Shown piece after piece: positions 27,917-38,263 of a DNA stretch of 64,000 nucleotides. The notes beneath the pieces were generated by a model, which was not told the DNA's origin, made no database searches, and worked only from the letters and a program-made list of their open reading frames with translations. How positions within the stretch are numbered: the first letter of the stretch is position 1; each line of letters starts with the position of its first letter. The position numbers were made by a program, and so were the translations under genes. Source of the DNA: Mastigocoleus testarum BC008 (GTDB lineage Bacteria; Cyanobacteriota; Cyanobacteriia; Cyanobacteriales; Nostocaceae); the NCBI RefSeq assembly GCF_001456025.1, contig NZ_LMTZ01000001.1:62001-126000 (forward strand), given 5' to 3'.

Positions 27917-28738
27917 ATGCACCTTAACGTTAATATTCAAGGAAAAGGTTTTCCCATTCTTTGCTTACACGGTCATCCTGGTTCCGGTAATAGCATGTCA
28001 GTCTTTACCGAACATCTATCACAACACTTTCAAACCATTGCTCCCGACTTACGGGGATATGGAAAAAGTCGAACCAAGCAAGATTTTGTAATGACAGACC
28101 ACTTACAGGATCTTGAAGAACTTTTAGATCGCTTACAAATAAAAAAATGTTTAATTCTGGGATGGTCCCTGGGTGGTATCGTGGGGATCGAATTAGCGTT
28201 AAAACTACCACACCGAGTAACAGGACTAATCCTTGTTGCAACTGCTGCAAAACCCCGCAGCAATCATCCACCAATTTCTTTACAAGATAATTTATTTACT
28301 GGTATTGCCGCACTATTAAATTACGTAAAACCAGGCTGGGACTGGAATATTCAAACTTTTGGTAAAAAATCTCTTTTCCGTTATTTAATTAATCAACATA
28401 CTCCCAGTACCTATAGCTATATTGCAAAGTATGCCGTACCAGCCTATTTACAAACTTCTAGTTTTGCAACTCGAGCTTTAAACAGAGCGATCAAAACTGA
28501 CCGGAATCGAATACCGGATTTATACCAAATACGATCCCCTTCACTAATGCTAACTGGTGCTGCAGACCGTCATATCACCGCCCTAAGTAGCTTAGAAACC
28601 TCACAAAACCTCAGCAATTGTAAGTATAAATGCTATCCTCAAACGGCCCATTTGTTCCCTTGGGAAATTCCCGGACAAGTCCTAGGAGATATTGATAATT
28701 GGCTGGGAGAAAATCTGTCAGTAGTTTGCAATCAGTAG
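27917..28738 (+). CDS. Alpha/beta hydrolase
   Basis: A 273-residue alpha/beta-hydrolase fold enzyme. The oxyanion motif LCLHGHPGSG is near residue 16, the nucleophile elbow GWSLGG near residue 84, the acid in LTGAADRHITA, and the base His in CYPQTAHLFPWE. The cap region (about 130-200) is helical. The substrate is unknown; members cleave esters, epoxides or C-C bonds. The start ATG at 27917 follows repeat sequence and lacks a Shine-Dalgarno. Confidence 0.85.
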   Translation: MHLNVNIQGKGFPILCLHGHPGSGNSMSVFTEHLSQHFQTIAPDLRGYGKSRTKQDFVMTDHLQDLEELLDRLQIKKCLILGWSLGGIVGIELALKLPHRVTGLILVATAAKPRSNHPPISLQDNLFTGIAALLNYVKPGWDWNIQTFGKKSLFRYLINQHTPSTYSYIAKYAVPAYLQTSSFATRALNRAIKTDRNRIPDLYQIRSPSLMLTGAADRHITALSSLETSQNLSNCKYKCYPQTAHLFPWEIPGQVLGDIDNWLGENLSVVCNQ

Positions 28739-28810
28739 CCTCAGCAGAAAAAGTATTTCTATCTACCAAGGACTATTGATTGCCTATTTCATGTAGCCCT
28801 ATCAAGCAAA

Positions 28811-29113
28811 TTAAAGTTGACCGCTAAAGACAGGCTTTACTTTGCGGTCAACCCATTCCCCCAAGTCATCTGCAACTGTTAATGCACTTGGTTTACAGCG
28901 CTTGACGTTTACATATATTCCTATTGCTCCCTCGGCTTCTAAATCCTCTACATAACCCTTCATTGCAGCTTTTGCTTCTGTTGCATCTAGGAAAGGACCA
29001 AAGTAATAGGTGCACTTAGGATGTTGGGTATGTACTTCTACCCACCAAGCCATACCAACACCTTGGGCAACATTGGTTAATACTTCCTTGAAATTATTCC
29101 AAATCATACTCAT
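28811..29113 (-). CDS. DUF1816 protein
   Basis: A 100-residue soluble protein with the DUF1816 signature: MAWWVEVHTQHPKCTYYFGP, then FLDATEAKAAMKGYVEDLEA and INVKRCKP-like VNVKRCKPSAL. The family is nearly restricted to cyanobacteria and is short and single-domain. Its role is unknown; proximity to phycobilisome-linker-like folds has been suggested. It is minus-strand, 170 bases from rlmB, probably its own unit. Confidence 0.85.
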   Translation of the reverse strand: MSMIWNNFKEVLTNVAQGVGMAWWVEVHTQHPKCTYYFGPFLDATEAKAAMKGYVEDLEAEGAIGIYVNVKRCKPSALTVADDLGEWVDRKVKPVFSGQL

Positions 29114-29283
29114 AGTTTTCCTGGTAACTTACTAAATCTGGTTGGAGTTTGTTAAATTTTTTGTTGTTGCTTTTACATTTCTTTATACTCTGTTACCCGA
29201 ACTTTTTCAAAACATTCTTGGTTACTAATGTTTTGGCTCAAATTTAGTTTTTGACTCAAATTTGAGCGGGTAACCAGTTGTAG

Positions 29284-30249
29284 TTAATCTAAATGCAGTG
29301 TATTTGACCAACGTTGACGATAAATTTCATACAGAACCATTCCCGATGCTACGGAAGCATTAAAACTAGGAGTTTTACCCATTGTCGGAATGGATACCAA
29401 GAAATCGCAGGAGCGTTGGGTTAACATACTCAGACCTTCTCCTTCGGAACCAATTACCACAACTATTGCACCATTAAAATTAACTGTGTGTAAAGATTGA
29501 CTTGCTGAATCATCAGTGCCATAAATCCAAAAACCAGCTGATTTTAATTCTTCTAATGCACGGTGTAGGTTAACTACCCTCGCTACGGGAAAGTTTTCTA
29601 ATGCGCCTGCTGCAACTTTTATTACTGTAGAAGTAATTCCGGCAGATCTCCTCTGGGGAATCACCAAACCTTGAGCGCCGATGGCTTCAGCTGTGCGAAT
29701 AATTGCTCCTAAGTTGTGAGGATCGGTAATTCCATCAGCAGCAATAATTACGGGATCGGATACAGATTTTATTTTTTCGAGTAATTCTTGCAAATCTAGA
29801 TATTCATGGGGTGCGACCTGCGCAGCTACACCTTGATGATTTGCTCCATGGGTGATTCGATCCAAGCGCTTTGGTTCAACTTCATCAACAATACTGCCAT
29901 TTTCCTTTGCCTGTAAAATTAACGAATGAAAACGAGGATCGTAGCGAAGACGGGGAGCAATCCAGATACGATTGAGAAGACGCTTGTTTTCCAGAGCTGT
30001 AAGTACGGGATGACGTCCGTAAATCAAATCTTGATTTTCTCGATCCCTCATTTCTGGGTTTGTTGTCCTGTTAGAGGGCTGGAAGTTAGAATTTCGTTCC
30101 CGCAGTCCATCGTTATGAGTCCGTTCTTTTTTCGATTCATTATTGCGTGGTTTTCCAGAGTTACGGGAAACAATTCGCTTACCTTTAATTTTTAAGGGCT
30201 GACCATTTTTTGGGCGTTCGGATTTGATTTTTTTTGATTTGTTAGTCAT
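29284..30249 (-). CDS. rlmB: 23S rRNA (guanosine-2'-O)-methyltransferase, TrmH/RlmB family
   Basis: About 321 residues. A basic, low-complexity N-terminal extension precedes the substrate-binding domain ([17 protein letters not shown]) and the SPOUT knot domain with its three motifs: [31 protein letters not shown] and [19 protein letters not shown]. The family methylates G2251 of 23S rRNA. An upstream GTG at 30270 is also in frame; the ATG at 30249 is preferred. It follows mrnC on the same strand, a pairing seen in cyanobacteria and Firmicutes. Confidence 0.92.
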   Translation of the reverse strand: MTNKSKKIKSERPKNGQPLKIKGKRIVSRNSGKPRNNESKKERTHNDGLRERNSNFQPSNRTTNPEMRDRENQDLIYGRHPVLTALENKRLLNRIWIAPRLRYDPRFHSLILQAKENGSIVDEVEPKRLDRITHGANHQGVAAQVAPHEYLDLQELLEKIKSVSDPVIIAADGITDPHNLGAIIRTAEAIGAQGLVIPQRRSAGITSTVIKVAAGALENFPVARVVNLHRALEELKSAGFWIYGTDDSASQSLHTVNFNGAIVVVIGSEGEGLSMLTQRSCDFLVSIPTMGKTPSFNASVASGMVLYEIYRQRWSNTLHLD

Positions 30250-30318
30250 ACATCTACACAGTAGAAACACCGCTTGAGCGAATGCATCAATTTAGTTTTC
30301 CGAAATCGTGATAGCTGT

Positions 30319-30798
30319 TTAGTTCTCCAAATTCAGTTTGTTTAATAATTCATTTAAACGTTGAATATCAGTTAGATATAAATAGCCGATTAAAGTTTCT
30401 AAACTTGTTGCTTGTTGATAAGTTTGGGGATCTAAACGTTTGGGACGTCCCGTAGCCGCATTACGACCTTTACGGACGATCTCCAACTCAGTTGCAGTTA
30501 AATACTCCCAGAGCGATCGCAGTAATTTAGCTTGAGTTTCTGCCCTCACCTGTGTGACCACCAAATGGTGGTAAGTTTTTGCTTGCTTTTGGGGAATGAG
30601 ATAAAAAGTCCGAACATAGAGTTCATAAACTGCATCTCCCAAATATGCCAGTGCTGTAGGAGAAATTCGCTGCAACTGTGACCGATCTACCATGTTGGAG
30701 AATTGCTCTAGTTTATTCGCGAGCGTTTCACACGTCGATGAGTGTTTCCTCGGAGATTCGTCTTTTTTCCCCAAGTGCTCTTCCCCCTTTAATGTCAC
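30319..30798 (-). CDS. mrnC: Mini-ribonuclease III
   Basis: A 159-residue RNase III catalytic domain without a double-strand RNA-binding domain. Core motifs are SPTALAYLGDAVYELYVRTF (metal-binding Asp/Glu), KTYHHLVVTQVRAETQAKLL, VRKGRNA and TSLETLIGYLYL. It matures 23S rRNA ends in known systems. The GTG at 30798 gives a 35-residue polar extension before the conserved part; an internal ATG at 30693 would give a shorter form. It lies just upstream of rlmB, also acting on 23S rRNA, and is probably co-transcribed with it. Confidence 0.9.
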   Translation of the reverse strand: MTLKGEEHLGKKDESPRKHSSTCETLANKLEQFSNMVDRSQLQRISPTALAYLGDAVYELYVRTFYLIPQKQAKTYHHLVVTQVRAETQAKLLRSLWEYLTATELEIVRKGRNAATGRPKRLDPQTYQQATSLETLIGYLYLTDIQRLNELLNKLNLEN

Positions 30799-31218
30799 AA
30801 GATAACTGTCCCTTTAATTAAATCAAGAAGATTGTTTGTCAGATAAAAAAAATTATTAAAATACTGCCGCGACACTCTACCAAGGATAATCGCAGTTAAA
30901 AGAGTTGTTTCAAATCATTTTAGCTCGACAATAAGAACTTGGGAGAGATTTTGATGATAAATTTCCAAAAATTTTCCAGAATTTTTTCAGAATTTTCCCA
31001 AAAATATTCCAGAAATTTTTTAGAATGTTCCCAGAGATTTTCTAAAATCTTTTCAGAATCTTGTCAGAATTTTTTAGTTAATTATGTAAACACAAATATT
31101 TAAGTCGGATATTAAACTTTAGACATAATACTAGATCGAATCGAATTTTGAAAAAAATTAAGCTATCCAGATTCTGGGATCGGATAGCTATACTAAGCAT
31201 TTACTCAAGGGAGTAAAA
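30799..31218. other. Spacer with degenerate tandem repeats
   Basis: From about 30967 to 31070 the sequence repeats a T/A-rich unit of roughly 11-14 bases like CAGAATTTTT(C/T). At least eight loosely related units occur. No gene is supported in the rest. Confidence 0.6.
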
Positions 31219-31581
31219 CTACTTGATATTTTCTAAAGCCTGGTCAACCGATGGTTGTAAGGCAAGAAACTTCTCTAAGCGAACTAGCTTGACAGTTTGA
31301 GTTACACGAGCATTAGTAACAATTTGAAAAGTGCCTCCAGAAGTCTGTGCTTGCTTGGCTAGCTGTACTAAAGCACCTAGACCGGAGCTATCGACAAAGT
31401 CGATTTGTGAGAGATCCAAAATAATGTGCTTTGGTCCTTCATCCATTTTGGTTCCCAACACTTTTCGAAATGTTGGCTCGGAAAAAGCATCTAATAGACC
31501 TGTGAGGCGGAATAACTGAGAACTATCCCTGACTTCGCGAGTACCTCTCAGGCTGACGGTGAGATTCAGTGGCTCAGCAAT
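31219..31581 (-). CDS. STAS-domain anti-sigma factor antagonist
   Basis: A 120-residue single STAS domain. The phosphorylatable site is in LSQIDFVDSSGLGALVQLAK. The protein is read from a rare ATT at 31579-31581: between an in-frame TAA upstream and the internal ATG at 31461 there is no usual start in front of the conserved N-terminal beta strands (IAEPLNLTVSLRGTREVRDS). AAGGAGGGAG precedes the ATT at normal spacing. Starting at 31461 would remove the first third of the domain. It probably takes part in partner switching with a serine kinase and phosphatase located elsewhere. Confidence 0.85.
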   Translation of the reverse strand: MAEPLNLTVSLRGTREVRDSSQLFRLTGLLDAFSEPTFRKVLGTKMDEGPKHIILDLSQIDFVDSSGLGALVQLAKQAQTSGGTFQIVTNARVTQTVKLVRLEKFLALQPSVDQALENIK

Positions 31582-31989
31582 AACTCCCTCCTTATTAAAT
31601 TACAAACGCTCCAGTATAGATGTTTTTTGTGCATCTTGTCTACATCTCTTAAAGACTTGATTGTAAACCGCAAGTAACATTTAAAACATTTCAGTCAAAC
31701 ATTTGGGGGTCATGAGGAAATTTGTAATCCTTAAAGTTTGGTATAAATTTCTCATATTTATCGAGTTAATTTTGCTCCCTCCCTGTCGGACAATAAGGCA
31801 TTTTTATCTTATAGCAGAATTGTGCGCCTTCTTTACTCCACTTTGCAGACCCACCGATTTGTTAACAGAAACCAGGAATGGAAGCTGTTTGACACCTACA
31901 TAATTTTTAGGTTTTTAGTAGTTTAGGTTTTTAGTTGTATATACCTCACTTACTTGTAATCCTGTATAAATCCCCAATTAGGCTCACCT
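31582..31989. other. Spacer between the STAS gene and carA
   Basis: About 400 bases with no supported gene. It should contain the promoter for the STAS gene (minus strand) and any carA terminator. A frame on the plus strand at 31703-31903 has no protein-like features. Confidence 0.45.
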
Positions 31990-33162
31990 TTAACTGATTT
32001 CAACTTTATCTGAATGACGAGCAGCATGCATTGCTTGAACAAATTTCTCAAATAAATAATCAGCATCGTGTGGACCGGGACTCGCTTCGGGATGATATTG
32101 TACGGAGAATATTGGTAAATTTTTGTGACGCATCCCCGCAACTGTAGAATCATTCAAGTTCAAATGGCTAATTTCGATTTCTGCTGTTTGTACAGAATCT
32201 TTTTCAATTGCAAAGCTGTGATTCTGACTGGTGATTTCTACTTTTTGCTTTAGACCAGCAGGATGATTTAAACCACGGTGACCAAACTTGAGTTTAAAAG
32301 TCTCAGCACCCAAAGCATGACCAATAATTTGATGTCCCATACAGATACCGAACATTGGTTTTTGACTTTTTAACAGTTCTTTAGCTGTTTCAATTCCTTC
32401 ACTCACAGCAGATGGATCTCCGGGTCCATTGGACAGAAAAATACCATCTGGTTTGTAATTGAGAATTTCTGCTGCTGATGTATGTGCGGGAACGACAACG
32501 ATCCGACAACCATAACTAGCTAAACGTCGTAGAATATTACGCTTGATCCCAAAATCCAAAACTACGACTGTAAAAGTTTCTTGTTTTTTGTTTGGTTGAA
32601 GTAATTCTGAATTAAACTCCCAACTAGGAGCAGTTGATTGGTCCCATTCATAAACAGTGGAAGTTGTTACTTCCTTCACCAAATTTAGACCATTCATGTT
32701 GGGAGCGTCCTGCACCCGGAGTAATAGTTCTCCAGGATCGAGAATTTCTGTGGAAATACCACCGTTCATGGCTCCATGAACGCGAATTTTACGTGTCAAA
32801 GCCCGGGTGTCAATCCCATATATCCCAGGTATTTGATGCTTGTGTAAGTAATCAGGTAAAGACTGAGTTGATCGCCAGTTACTAGGTCTATTACAAATAT
32901 TACGTGCGATCGCACCCCTCACTTGGGGTTTTTCCGATTCTTCGTCGTCAGGATTAACACCGGTATTCCCTAATTCAGGATAGGTGAAGACGACTATCTG
33001 ACCGCAGTAACTTGGATCTGTGAGAACTTCTTGATAACCAGTTATCCCAGTGTTGAACACTACTTCTCCGATGGTAGTTCCCGTAGAACCAAATGACCAT
33101 CCACGATAAGTAGTCCCATCTGCGAGAACGAGCAAAGCAGGTATTGCGTCAAACAGGGGCAT
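31990..33162 (-). CDS. carA: Carbamoyl-phosphate synthase small (glutaminase) subunit
   Basis: About 390 residues. The N-terminal domain starts [20 protein letters not shown] and includes [20 protein letters not shown]. The class I glutamine amidotransferase domain has the nucleophile in [16 protein letters not shown] and His/Glu in [13 protein letters not shown]. It supplies ammonia to CarB for arginine and pyrimidine synthesis. A TTG at 33198 extends the frame by 12 residues, but homologues usually start at MPL, so 33162 is preferred. It stands alone, without carB nearby, as is common in cyanobacteria. Confidence 0.93.
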   Translation of the reverse strand: MPLFDAIPALLVLADGTTYRGWSFGSTGTTIGEVVFNTGITGYQEVLTDPSYCGQIVVFTYPELGNTGVNPDDEESEKPQVRGAIARNICNRPSNWRSTQSLPDYLHKHQIPGIYGIDTRALTRKIRVHGAMNGGISTEILDPGELLLRVQDAPNMNGLNLVKEVTTSTVYEWDQSTAPSWEFNSELLQPNKKQETFTVVVLDFGIKRNILRRLASYGCRIVVVPAHTSAAEILNYKPDGIFLSNGPGDPSAVSEGIETAKELLKSQKPMFGICMGHQIIGHALGAETFKLKFGHRGLNHPAGLKQKVEITSQNHSFAIEKDSVQTAEIEISHLNLNDSTVAGMRHKNLPIFSVQYHPEASPGPHDADYLFEKFVQAMHAARHSDKVEIS

Positions 33163-34096
33163 AAGCAAGTGAGTATGAAAGCCTTTCATCAGCTGCAATT
33201 ATTAGCTGCAACTATTTACAGTTCGATGCTAATTATCCCATAGTTAATTGTTTCTGATAAATTGCACCATTTTATATAAGATTTGTAGGAGCATTATTCT
33301 ATAGCCCTACGTAATTAGGTCAGGAAATTCATAAATACTAAAACCTGTGATTATTGAACTTTTGGTCGCCTTCTTGTGCGGTCTGTTTTGCTGTGCTTTG
33401 CACCACTGCAAGCCCACAACACCTGGAATATGTTTTCGCGAACTGAAGGTTTCGTGAACTGTTAGCTCTGATGCAATCTGTTATGTTCTACGGACACGCC
33501 CTTAGCTTTTAGTTATTGCTGTGCTGCTACGGTCCACTAATGACTTGTGCATAGCCCTATATTTCTTATTCTCCGTTTTCCGTTTACCATTTCCTATGTC
33601 TAAAAGTAATTAATCAAAAATAAAGAATTAACCTATAAGAATCTATAAATGAGAAGATTAAGGACCAAGAAATTAAAATCAAATATTTAATTTTGAATTA
33701 CAAATGGTGCTAGTCACTTGACTTTGTATTCCTTACGTGTTTACTCACTTTTGTTTGATGTAAATTGGTCAAATATATGACTATCTACTACTTGAAAGTT
33801 GATTATTCTGAGGTATTTCAGGAAAATGTAATTCTCCAATTGGGGAATGACAATAAATCCGGATCGCACCTTGTAGGAGTAAGTATGAGAAGTATGAAGG
33901 ATATGGATAAATCCCAATAATAATGGAACATTTTCAAGGTCAGATTTGTATAGGATTAATTTTTTCCGGTTACTTCACTTAATATCTCTCGTTCGCGTTT
34001 TCTCGGGGTTCCAAATTTTCTTCAAATTCATTCATACTCTTCTCCAGATTTTCTTCACTCATCTCACAAGTTGAAATTAATTAAGCAAAGGTAGAT
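33163..34096. other. Long repeat-bearing spacer
   Basis: About 930 bases between divergent genes. Around 33380-33550 there are dispersed-repeat pieces such as TGCTTTGCACCACTGCAAG followed by CCCACAACA, and TTCTACGGACACGCCCTTAG. The remainder is AT-rich with no supported gene. Confidence 0.5.
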
Positions 34097-35446
34097 TTGA
34101 AGAATAATACCCAGGTAAAATTAAAACTTATTATGCTGCAGCCTCTATTGTCTCGTTCTGGCTTATTTTTTCTTTCCGCAATGCTAACACTATTAACTAT
34201 TGCTTGTAGTAGGGAAAATGAAAGTCTGAAAACTCAAAATCAACAAAAATTAGGACACAATCAGCCCAATACACAAACATCTACTCCTGAAATTAACCCT
34301 CAAATTGAATCTGGACTTAACCCGTCCCCGATTAAAACTCAAAATAATGTGGGTCATTCCCCTGACTATGCCAGTAATTCTGTTTCCGAGCAAAATACGA
34401 GACTTGATTTATTGGAACAAGCACTCGATAAAGCTGCAAATGCCTCAAATATTAGTCATACTGCACAATCTAGAGATGATTGGCGACTGGTTATTACTCA
34501 ATATCAAGATGCGATCGCCTTGTTGAAACAAGTTGGACGGCAAAGTATCAACTACACTATGGCACAAATTAAAATTGCCGAATATCAGCAGCAGATCCAA
34601 TATGCTCAACAACAAGCTCGTTTAGTACAACCCAGGGATGTGGTTGTATCGCGATCACCAAAATCTATATCAGGGGTAGCAGGATTCAATATCCCCCAAA
34701 TCATACCTGAATCAAAGAAACAGCCATCATTAACAACTCCAGAAGAAAGTTCTTTTAAAGAAGAATTATCTCTTGAGAAAATAAAATCACCTGCCCATCT
34801 TAATCAACAAATATCTTCCCAACCAATATCTTCCCAGCAAACATCTCCCTCACAACAAACATCTCCCCAAAAAATACCTTCAAAAGCCGAAAATCAAGGA
34901 GAAGTTTTTGCTCAACAACAAGATAGACAAAAATTAGAACGTGATCGAGAAGAAATTGTTTTTACTGTTCCCATTAAAAGGCGTGTTGGTGGAACTCCGG
35001 TGATTGAAGTTAATTTTAATGGCGATCAGCAATTTGACATGATTGTCGATACAGGAGCATCTGGGACAGTTATCACTCAAAATATGGCAAAATCTTTGGG
35101 AGTTGAAGCTGTCGGGAAAGCACAAGCAAATACTGCCAGTGCCAAAGCTGTAGAATTTTCCATTGGCTATGTTGATTCCATGGAAACAGCTGGAGTTCAG
35201 GTAAATCAAGTAGCAGTAGCAATTGCTGGTAAGGAATTAGAAGTAGGACTTCTAGGGCACGATTTTTTCGGAAATTACGATCTCACAATTAAACGTGACG
35301 TTGTTGAATTACGCCCACAGTCCGATTCACAAGTCGATCCGCCAATTGAAACTCCAATTCATTCCCCAAGAATTATTACTTCTCCAAAAATTCAACCAAC
35401 TGTTCCAACTTCTTCCAAGCAGCCCCAGACTGCAGAATCTCTTTAG
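34097..35446 (+). CDS. Lipoprotein with C-terminal retropepsin-like aspartic protease domain
   Basis: About 449 residues from TTG 34097 (AAAGG upstream); an ATG at 34133 would still keep the signal peptide. The lipobox LTIACS marks lipid anchoring at Cys. A long polar linker, rich in Gln, Ser and Pro, leads to a retropepsin-like domain (about 305-415): [19 protein letters not shown], catalytic [14 protein letters not shown], and [15 protein letters not shown]. One DTGA motif means it would act as a dimer. The 3' end overlaps the 3' end of trpD by 71 bases. A short paralogue lies at 36860. Confidence 0.85.
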   Translation: MKNNTQVKLKLIMLQPLLSRSGLFFLSAMLTLLTIACSRENESLKTQNQQKLGHNQPNTQTSTPEINPQIESGLNPSPIKTQNNVGHSPDYASNSVSEQNTRLDLLEQALDKAANASNISHTAQSRDDWRLVITQYQDAIALLKQVGRQSINYTMAQIKIAEYQQQIQYAQQQARLVQPRDVVVSRSPKSISGVAGFNIPQIIPESKKQPSLTTPEESSFKEELSLEKIKSPAHLNQQISSQPISSQQTSPSQQTSPQKIPSKAENQGEVFAQQQDRQKLERDREEIVFTVPIKRRVGGTPVIEVNFNGDQQFDMIVDTGASGTVITQNMAKSLGVEAVGKAQANTASAKAVEFSIGYVDSMETAGVQVNQVAVAIAGKELEVGLLGHDFFGNYDLTIKRDVVELRPQSDSQVDPPIETPIHSPRIITSPKIQPTVPTSSKQPQTAESL

Positions 35447-36431
35447 CTTTTTTGATACCCTCAGTATAATTATTTAGAGTCACTGCTTCACCAACTTGTA
35501 GCGCCATTGCAGTATTTAATGCAACCACATCTTGTTGTGCTTGTGTCCCTTGACCTTGCAAAACGTTTTTCAGAATTTCACAATTTTCTTTTATATCTCC
35601 TCCTCTTAATGCTGTTGTTGGTGCAGAATGTAAACCTAATTCTTCAGGATTGATGCTTGCTAACTTCACTTCACCTTCTGCTAGCAGCGCCAGATCTGTT
35701 AAATCTGCCAAACCCGCCTCATCCAGTTTTTCTCGCCCGTGAACTACAATTGCCGTTGGAGTACCCAATAACTGAAGTGACTCAGCGATTATTTTTACTA
35801 GTTTGGGATCGGAAACCCCAACTACCTGTCCTTTAGGACGTAAGGGATTCACTAAAGGTCCAATCAAATTAAATATCGTCCTAATTTTCAAAGTTCGTCG
35901 CAACTGAGCAACTGATTTGAGAGCTGGATGCCACCCAGGAGCGAACAAAAAGGTTACTCCCACTTCTTCTAGAGCAGCCCGGACTTTTTCCGCAGGTGCA
36001 TTGAGATTGATACCCAAAGCTTCTAAAACATCAGCACTACCGACACGACTAGAAGCAGAACGATTGCCATGTTTGGCGACAGATAAGCCAGCGGCTGCGG
36101 CAACAAATGATACTGCAGTGGAAATATTAAAAGTTGATGCTCCATCTCCTCCAGTCCCGCAGGTATCGATGGCATTAATATATCTTGAATCAGGGGTACT
36201 TGATTGGGAAGATTGGGCTTGCACAACAGATGCCATACCTGCTAATTCAGGAGCAGAAACACCTTTGCATTGTAAAGCGGACAAAATAGCTCCTGATAAC
36301 TCAGGAGGAATTGATTCATTTAACCATCCCTGCATTAATTCTGCTGCTTGGGTGCGCTCGAGAGATTGATAGTCCAACAATTGTTGTAATATTTGAGACC
36401 AATCTTCATAAGATTGTGGTGAATTATTCAT
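35376..36431 (-). CDS. trpD: Anthranilate phosphoribosyltransferase
   Basis: About 351 residues from the ATG at 36431. It transfers phosphoribosyl from PRPP to anthranilate in tryptophan synthesis. Conserved motifs: [18 protein letters not shown] (PRPP binding), [20 protein letters not shown], and [24 protein letters not shown] at 36479 extends the frame by 16 residues translated from PNP-type spacer repeat, which is unlikely to be real. Its 3' end overlaps the convergent protease gene by 71 bases. Confidence 0.94.
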   Translation of the reverse strand: MNNSPQSYEDWSQILQQLLDYQSLERTQAAELMQGWLNESIPPELSGAILSALQCKGVSAPELAGMASVVQAQSSQSSTPDSRYINAIDTCGTGGDGASTFNISTAVSFVAAAAGLSVAKHGNRSASSRVGSADVLEALGINLNAPAEKVRAALEEVGVTFLFAPGWHPALKSVAQLRRTLKIRTIFNLIGPLVNPLRPKGQVVGVSDPKLVKIIAESLQLLGTPTAIVVHGREKLDEAGLADLTDLALLAEGEVKLASINPEELGLHSAPTTALRGGDIKENCEILKNVLQGQGTQAQQDVVALNTAMALQVGEAVTLNNYTEGIKKAKEILQSGAAWKKLEQLVEFLEK

Positions 36432-36579
36432 AGGTAGTTGGGGATTAGGAACTGGGGATAGCACTGGGTTAGGCAACAAGTAGCATATGTTTTAAGAAGT
36501 AATTACTATTTATAAGTACTTTTACTCTCAGGAGAGCATATGCCAATGTAACACTAGCGACACTTTCCGAACAAAAAGC

Positions 36580-36648
36580 ACAAATTACAAGTTTACAAAT
36601 TTACAAATTTACAAATTCACAAGTTTACAAATTTACAAGTTTACAAAT
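36580..36648. repeat. Tandem decamer repeat TTTACAAATT
   Basis: About seven head-to-tail copies of a 10-base unit TTTACAARTT with single-base variants, upstream of trpD on its 5' side. No coding role. It is AT-rich and may affect local DNA structure. Confidence 0.8.
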
Positions 36649-36859
36649 AATGAATTATTTAAATATCTACCGTCTTTTCCCATTAGACAACGTTTTTGAT
36701 ATTTTATTCAAACAATATTCAAAAAAATTTTCCCAGGGTATAATCTGAGAAATCTATGGAATTTGGGTAAATTTTTCAAAACTTATTATTGAATTCAAAC
36801 TTCAAATTCAAAACATAAAATAAAATAATTGAAATTATATTATTCAAAAATAATAATAG

Positions 36860-37399
36860 TTAAACCCGGCGATGGAACTCAACAATATTTTGCAGAATTT
36901 TTACATCATAATTACCAAAAAAGTCATGTCCTAATAGTCCAATCTCTGCTTTTGGGGCGATCGCAACTTCAACATCTTTTACAACAACTTTACCCGCGCC
37001 AATCGAACGAACCTTACCTGTTTGCAGTTCGATTTGAGAACCGTCAGCAATAATCGCATTTATGATCCCTGAGGGAGTCAGGTTTAAAGTGCTCGCCATC
37101 CCTTGGGTAATAAGAGTTTTACTTGCACCTGTATCAACAATCATTTCAAAAGACTGACGGCCATTGAAAGTAACATCTATAACAGGAGTTCTGCCACTGC
37201 GACGTTTAATTGGGACTCTAAAAACTCTTGTATCTGCAGGGGTAACACCGCAAAGATTTCCCAAGCTGATGCTCTTCCCAGATGAAGTAACCATAAAACA
37301 GACACCTTGATTTTCAGCACTTGCTGTATCTGAAGAGATCGAAAAAATTAGAGGGATAAGTGCAACGATTTTTATCCACTCTTTGGTAGTCTTATTCAC
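36860..37399 (-). CDS. Secreted retropepsin-like aspartic protease
   Basis: A 179-residue protein. The signal peptide (IVALIPLIFSISSDTASA) is followed by a short Cys-containing region and one retropepsin-like domain: RVPIKRRSGRTPVIDVTFNG, catalytic [14 protein letters not shown], and [15 protein letters not shown]. It is clearly paralogous to the C-terminal domain of the lipoprotein gene at 34097, and the two flank trpD. It would act as a homodimer or heterodimer in the periplasm. The substrate is unknown. Confidence 0.87.
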   Translation of the reverse strand: MNKTTKEWIKIVALIPLIFSISSDTASAENQGVCFMVTSSGKSISLGNLCGVTPADTRVFRVPIKRRSGRTPVIDVTFNGRQSFEMIVDTGASKTLITQGMASTLNLTPSGIINAIIADGSQIELQTGKVRSIGAGKVVVKDVEVAIAPKAEIGLLGHDFFGNYDVKILQNIVEFHRRV

Positions 37400-37800
37400 A
37401 GCTTTTTCTCCTAGGTTATCCTAAATCGGTTTATTGTTTAGGTTACCCAAATCGCTCAAAAAATAAGTCTTCGGTTATCAGTTAATGCGCAATACTTACA
37501 GTACGCTTACGCTAGGTAGCGCACGCTATAGCTATAGCTGCGCTACCTACGGATCCGCTAACAGTTAGTAGTTGTCAATTAATGGATTGCTGTCAGCGCT
37601 GTACCTACTGTAGAGTTTGGGTTTATACCAATTACCAATTACCAATTACCAATTACCCATTACCCATTACCCATTACCCATTACCAATTCTATTGCCCAT
37701 TATCAACAATAACTAATGACAATCTTGAAAGCATATGTTACAGATCTAATACATAAATTATTTTTGATTGTGATTTTAAAGTTGTAGTAAATTGGCGGCG
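37400..37800. other. Spacer with palindromic repeats and heptamer minisatellite
   Basis: CGCTATAGCTATAGCTGCG and CTACCTACGGATCCGCTAAC lie at about 37528-37562 and match pieces of the element at 9340-9664 and the region at 46800-46915. A tandem heptamer follows (separate entry). No gene. Confidence 0.6.
37627..37689. repeat. Tandem heptamer repeat ACCAATT / ACCCATT
   Basis: About nine head-to-tail 7-base units: first ACCAATT, then ACCCATT, then ACCAATT again. The clean switch between unit types suggests slippage expansion. Confidence 0.85.
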
Positions 37801-38169
37801 ATGGAACTTAGCCAACAGGATCGGAACTTACTAGAGCGCCTTGAAGAATCTTTATGGCGCGAGGAAACGCGTTTTGATATTGCGTTAATTAAAGAAATTA
37901 TAGCTGAAGATTTTATTGAATTTGGAAAGTCAGGTCGTATTTATCACAGAAGTGATGCTTTATCGATCTCAGCACAACCAATAGAAGCAATAATTCCACT
38001 TCCAGATTTTGAAGCGCGTTTGCTTGCCGAAAATGTTGCACAAGTCACATACAACAGTGCAGTTACATACCGAGGTGTTATCAATAGGGCGCGGAGAAGT
38101 TCTATTTGGACGCGATCGCCATCGCCCCACGGTTGGATTTTAAGGTTTCATCAGGGCACCCCATATTAG
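37801..38169 (+). CDS. DUF4440 / NTF2-like protein
   Basis: About 122 residues from the ATG at 37801 (a TTG at 37792 is also in frame). The pattern LLERLEESLWREETRFD, LIKEIIAEDFIEFGKSGRIY, and the C-terminal GWILRFHQGTPY are typical of DUF4440 cone-fold proteins. Relatives bind small ligands or catalyse isomerisations; no function is assigned here. It is possibly co-transcribed with the next gene, 94 bases downstream. Confidence 0.85.
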   Translation: MELSQQDRNLLERLEESLWREETRFDIALIKEIIAEDFIEFGKSGRIYHRSDALSISAQPIEAIIPLPDFEARLLAENVAQVTYNSAVTYRGVINRARRSSIWTRSPSPHGWILRFHQGTPY

Positions 38170-38263
38170 CAGGCTAAAGGGGCAAAGAACATCTGAAATT
38201 TGGAAATATAAAATTGGGTTATTATTTGAGACTAGTAATATCTCTTATTTAAAGAAAATTAAA

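Noticed and set aside
31703..31903. 66-codon plus-strand frame between the STAS gene and carA
   Set aside because: Composition and lack of a start signal suggest chance. It lies in the promoter region of the opposing gene.
36580..37689. Possible CRISPR arrays in repetitive spacers
   Set aside because: The repeats are 7-10 bases, head to tail without spacers, and there are no cas genes in the window.
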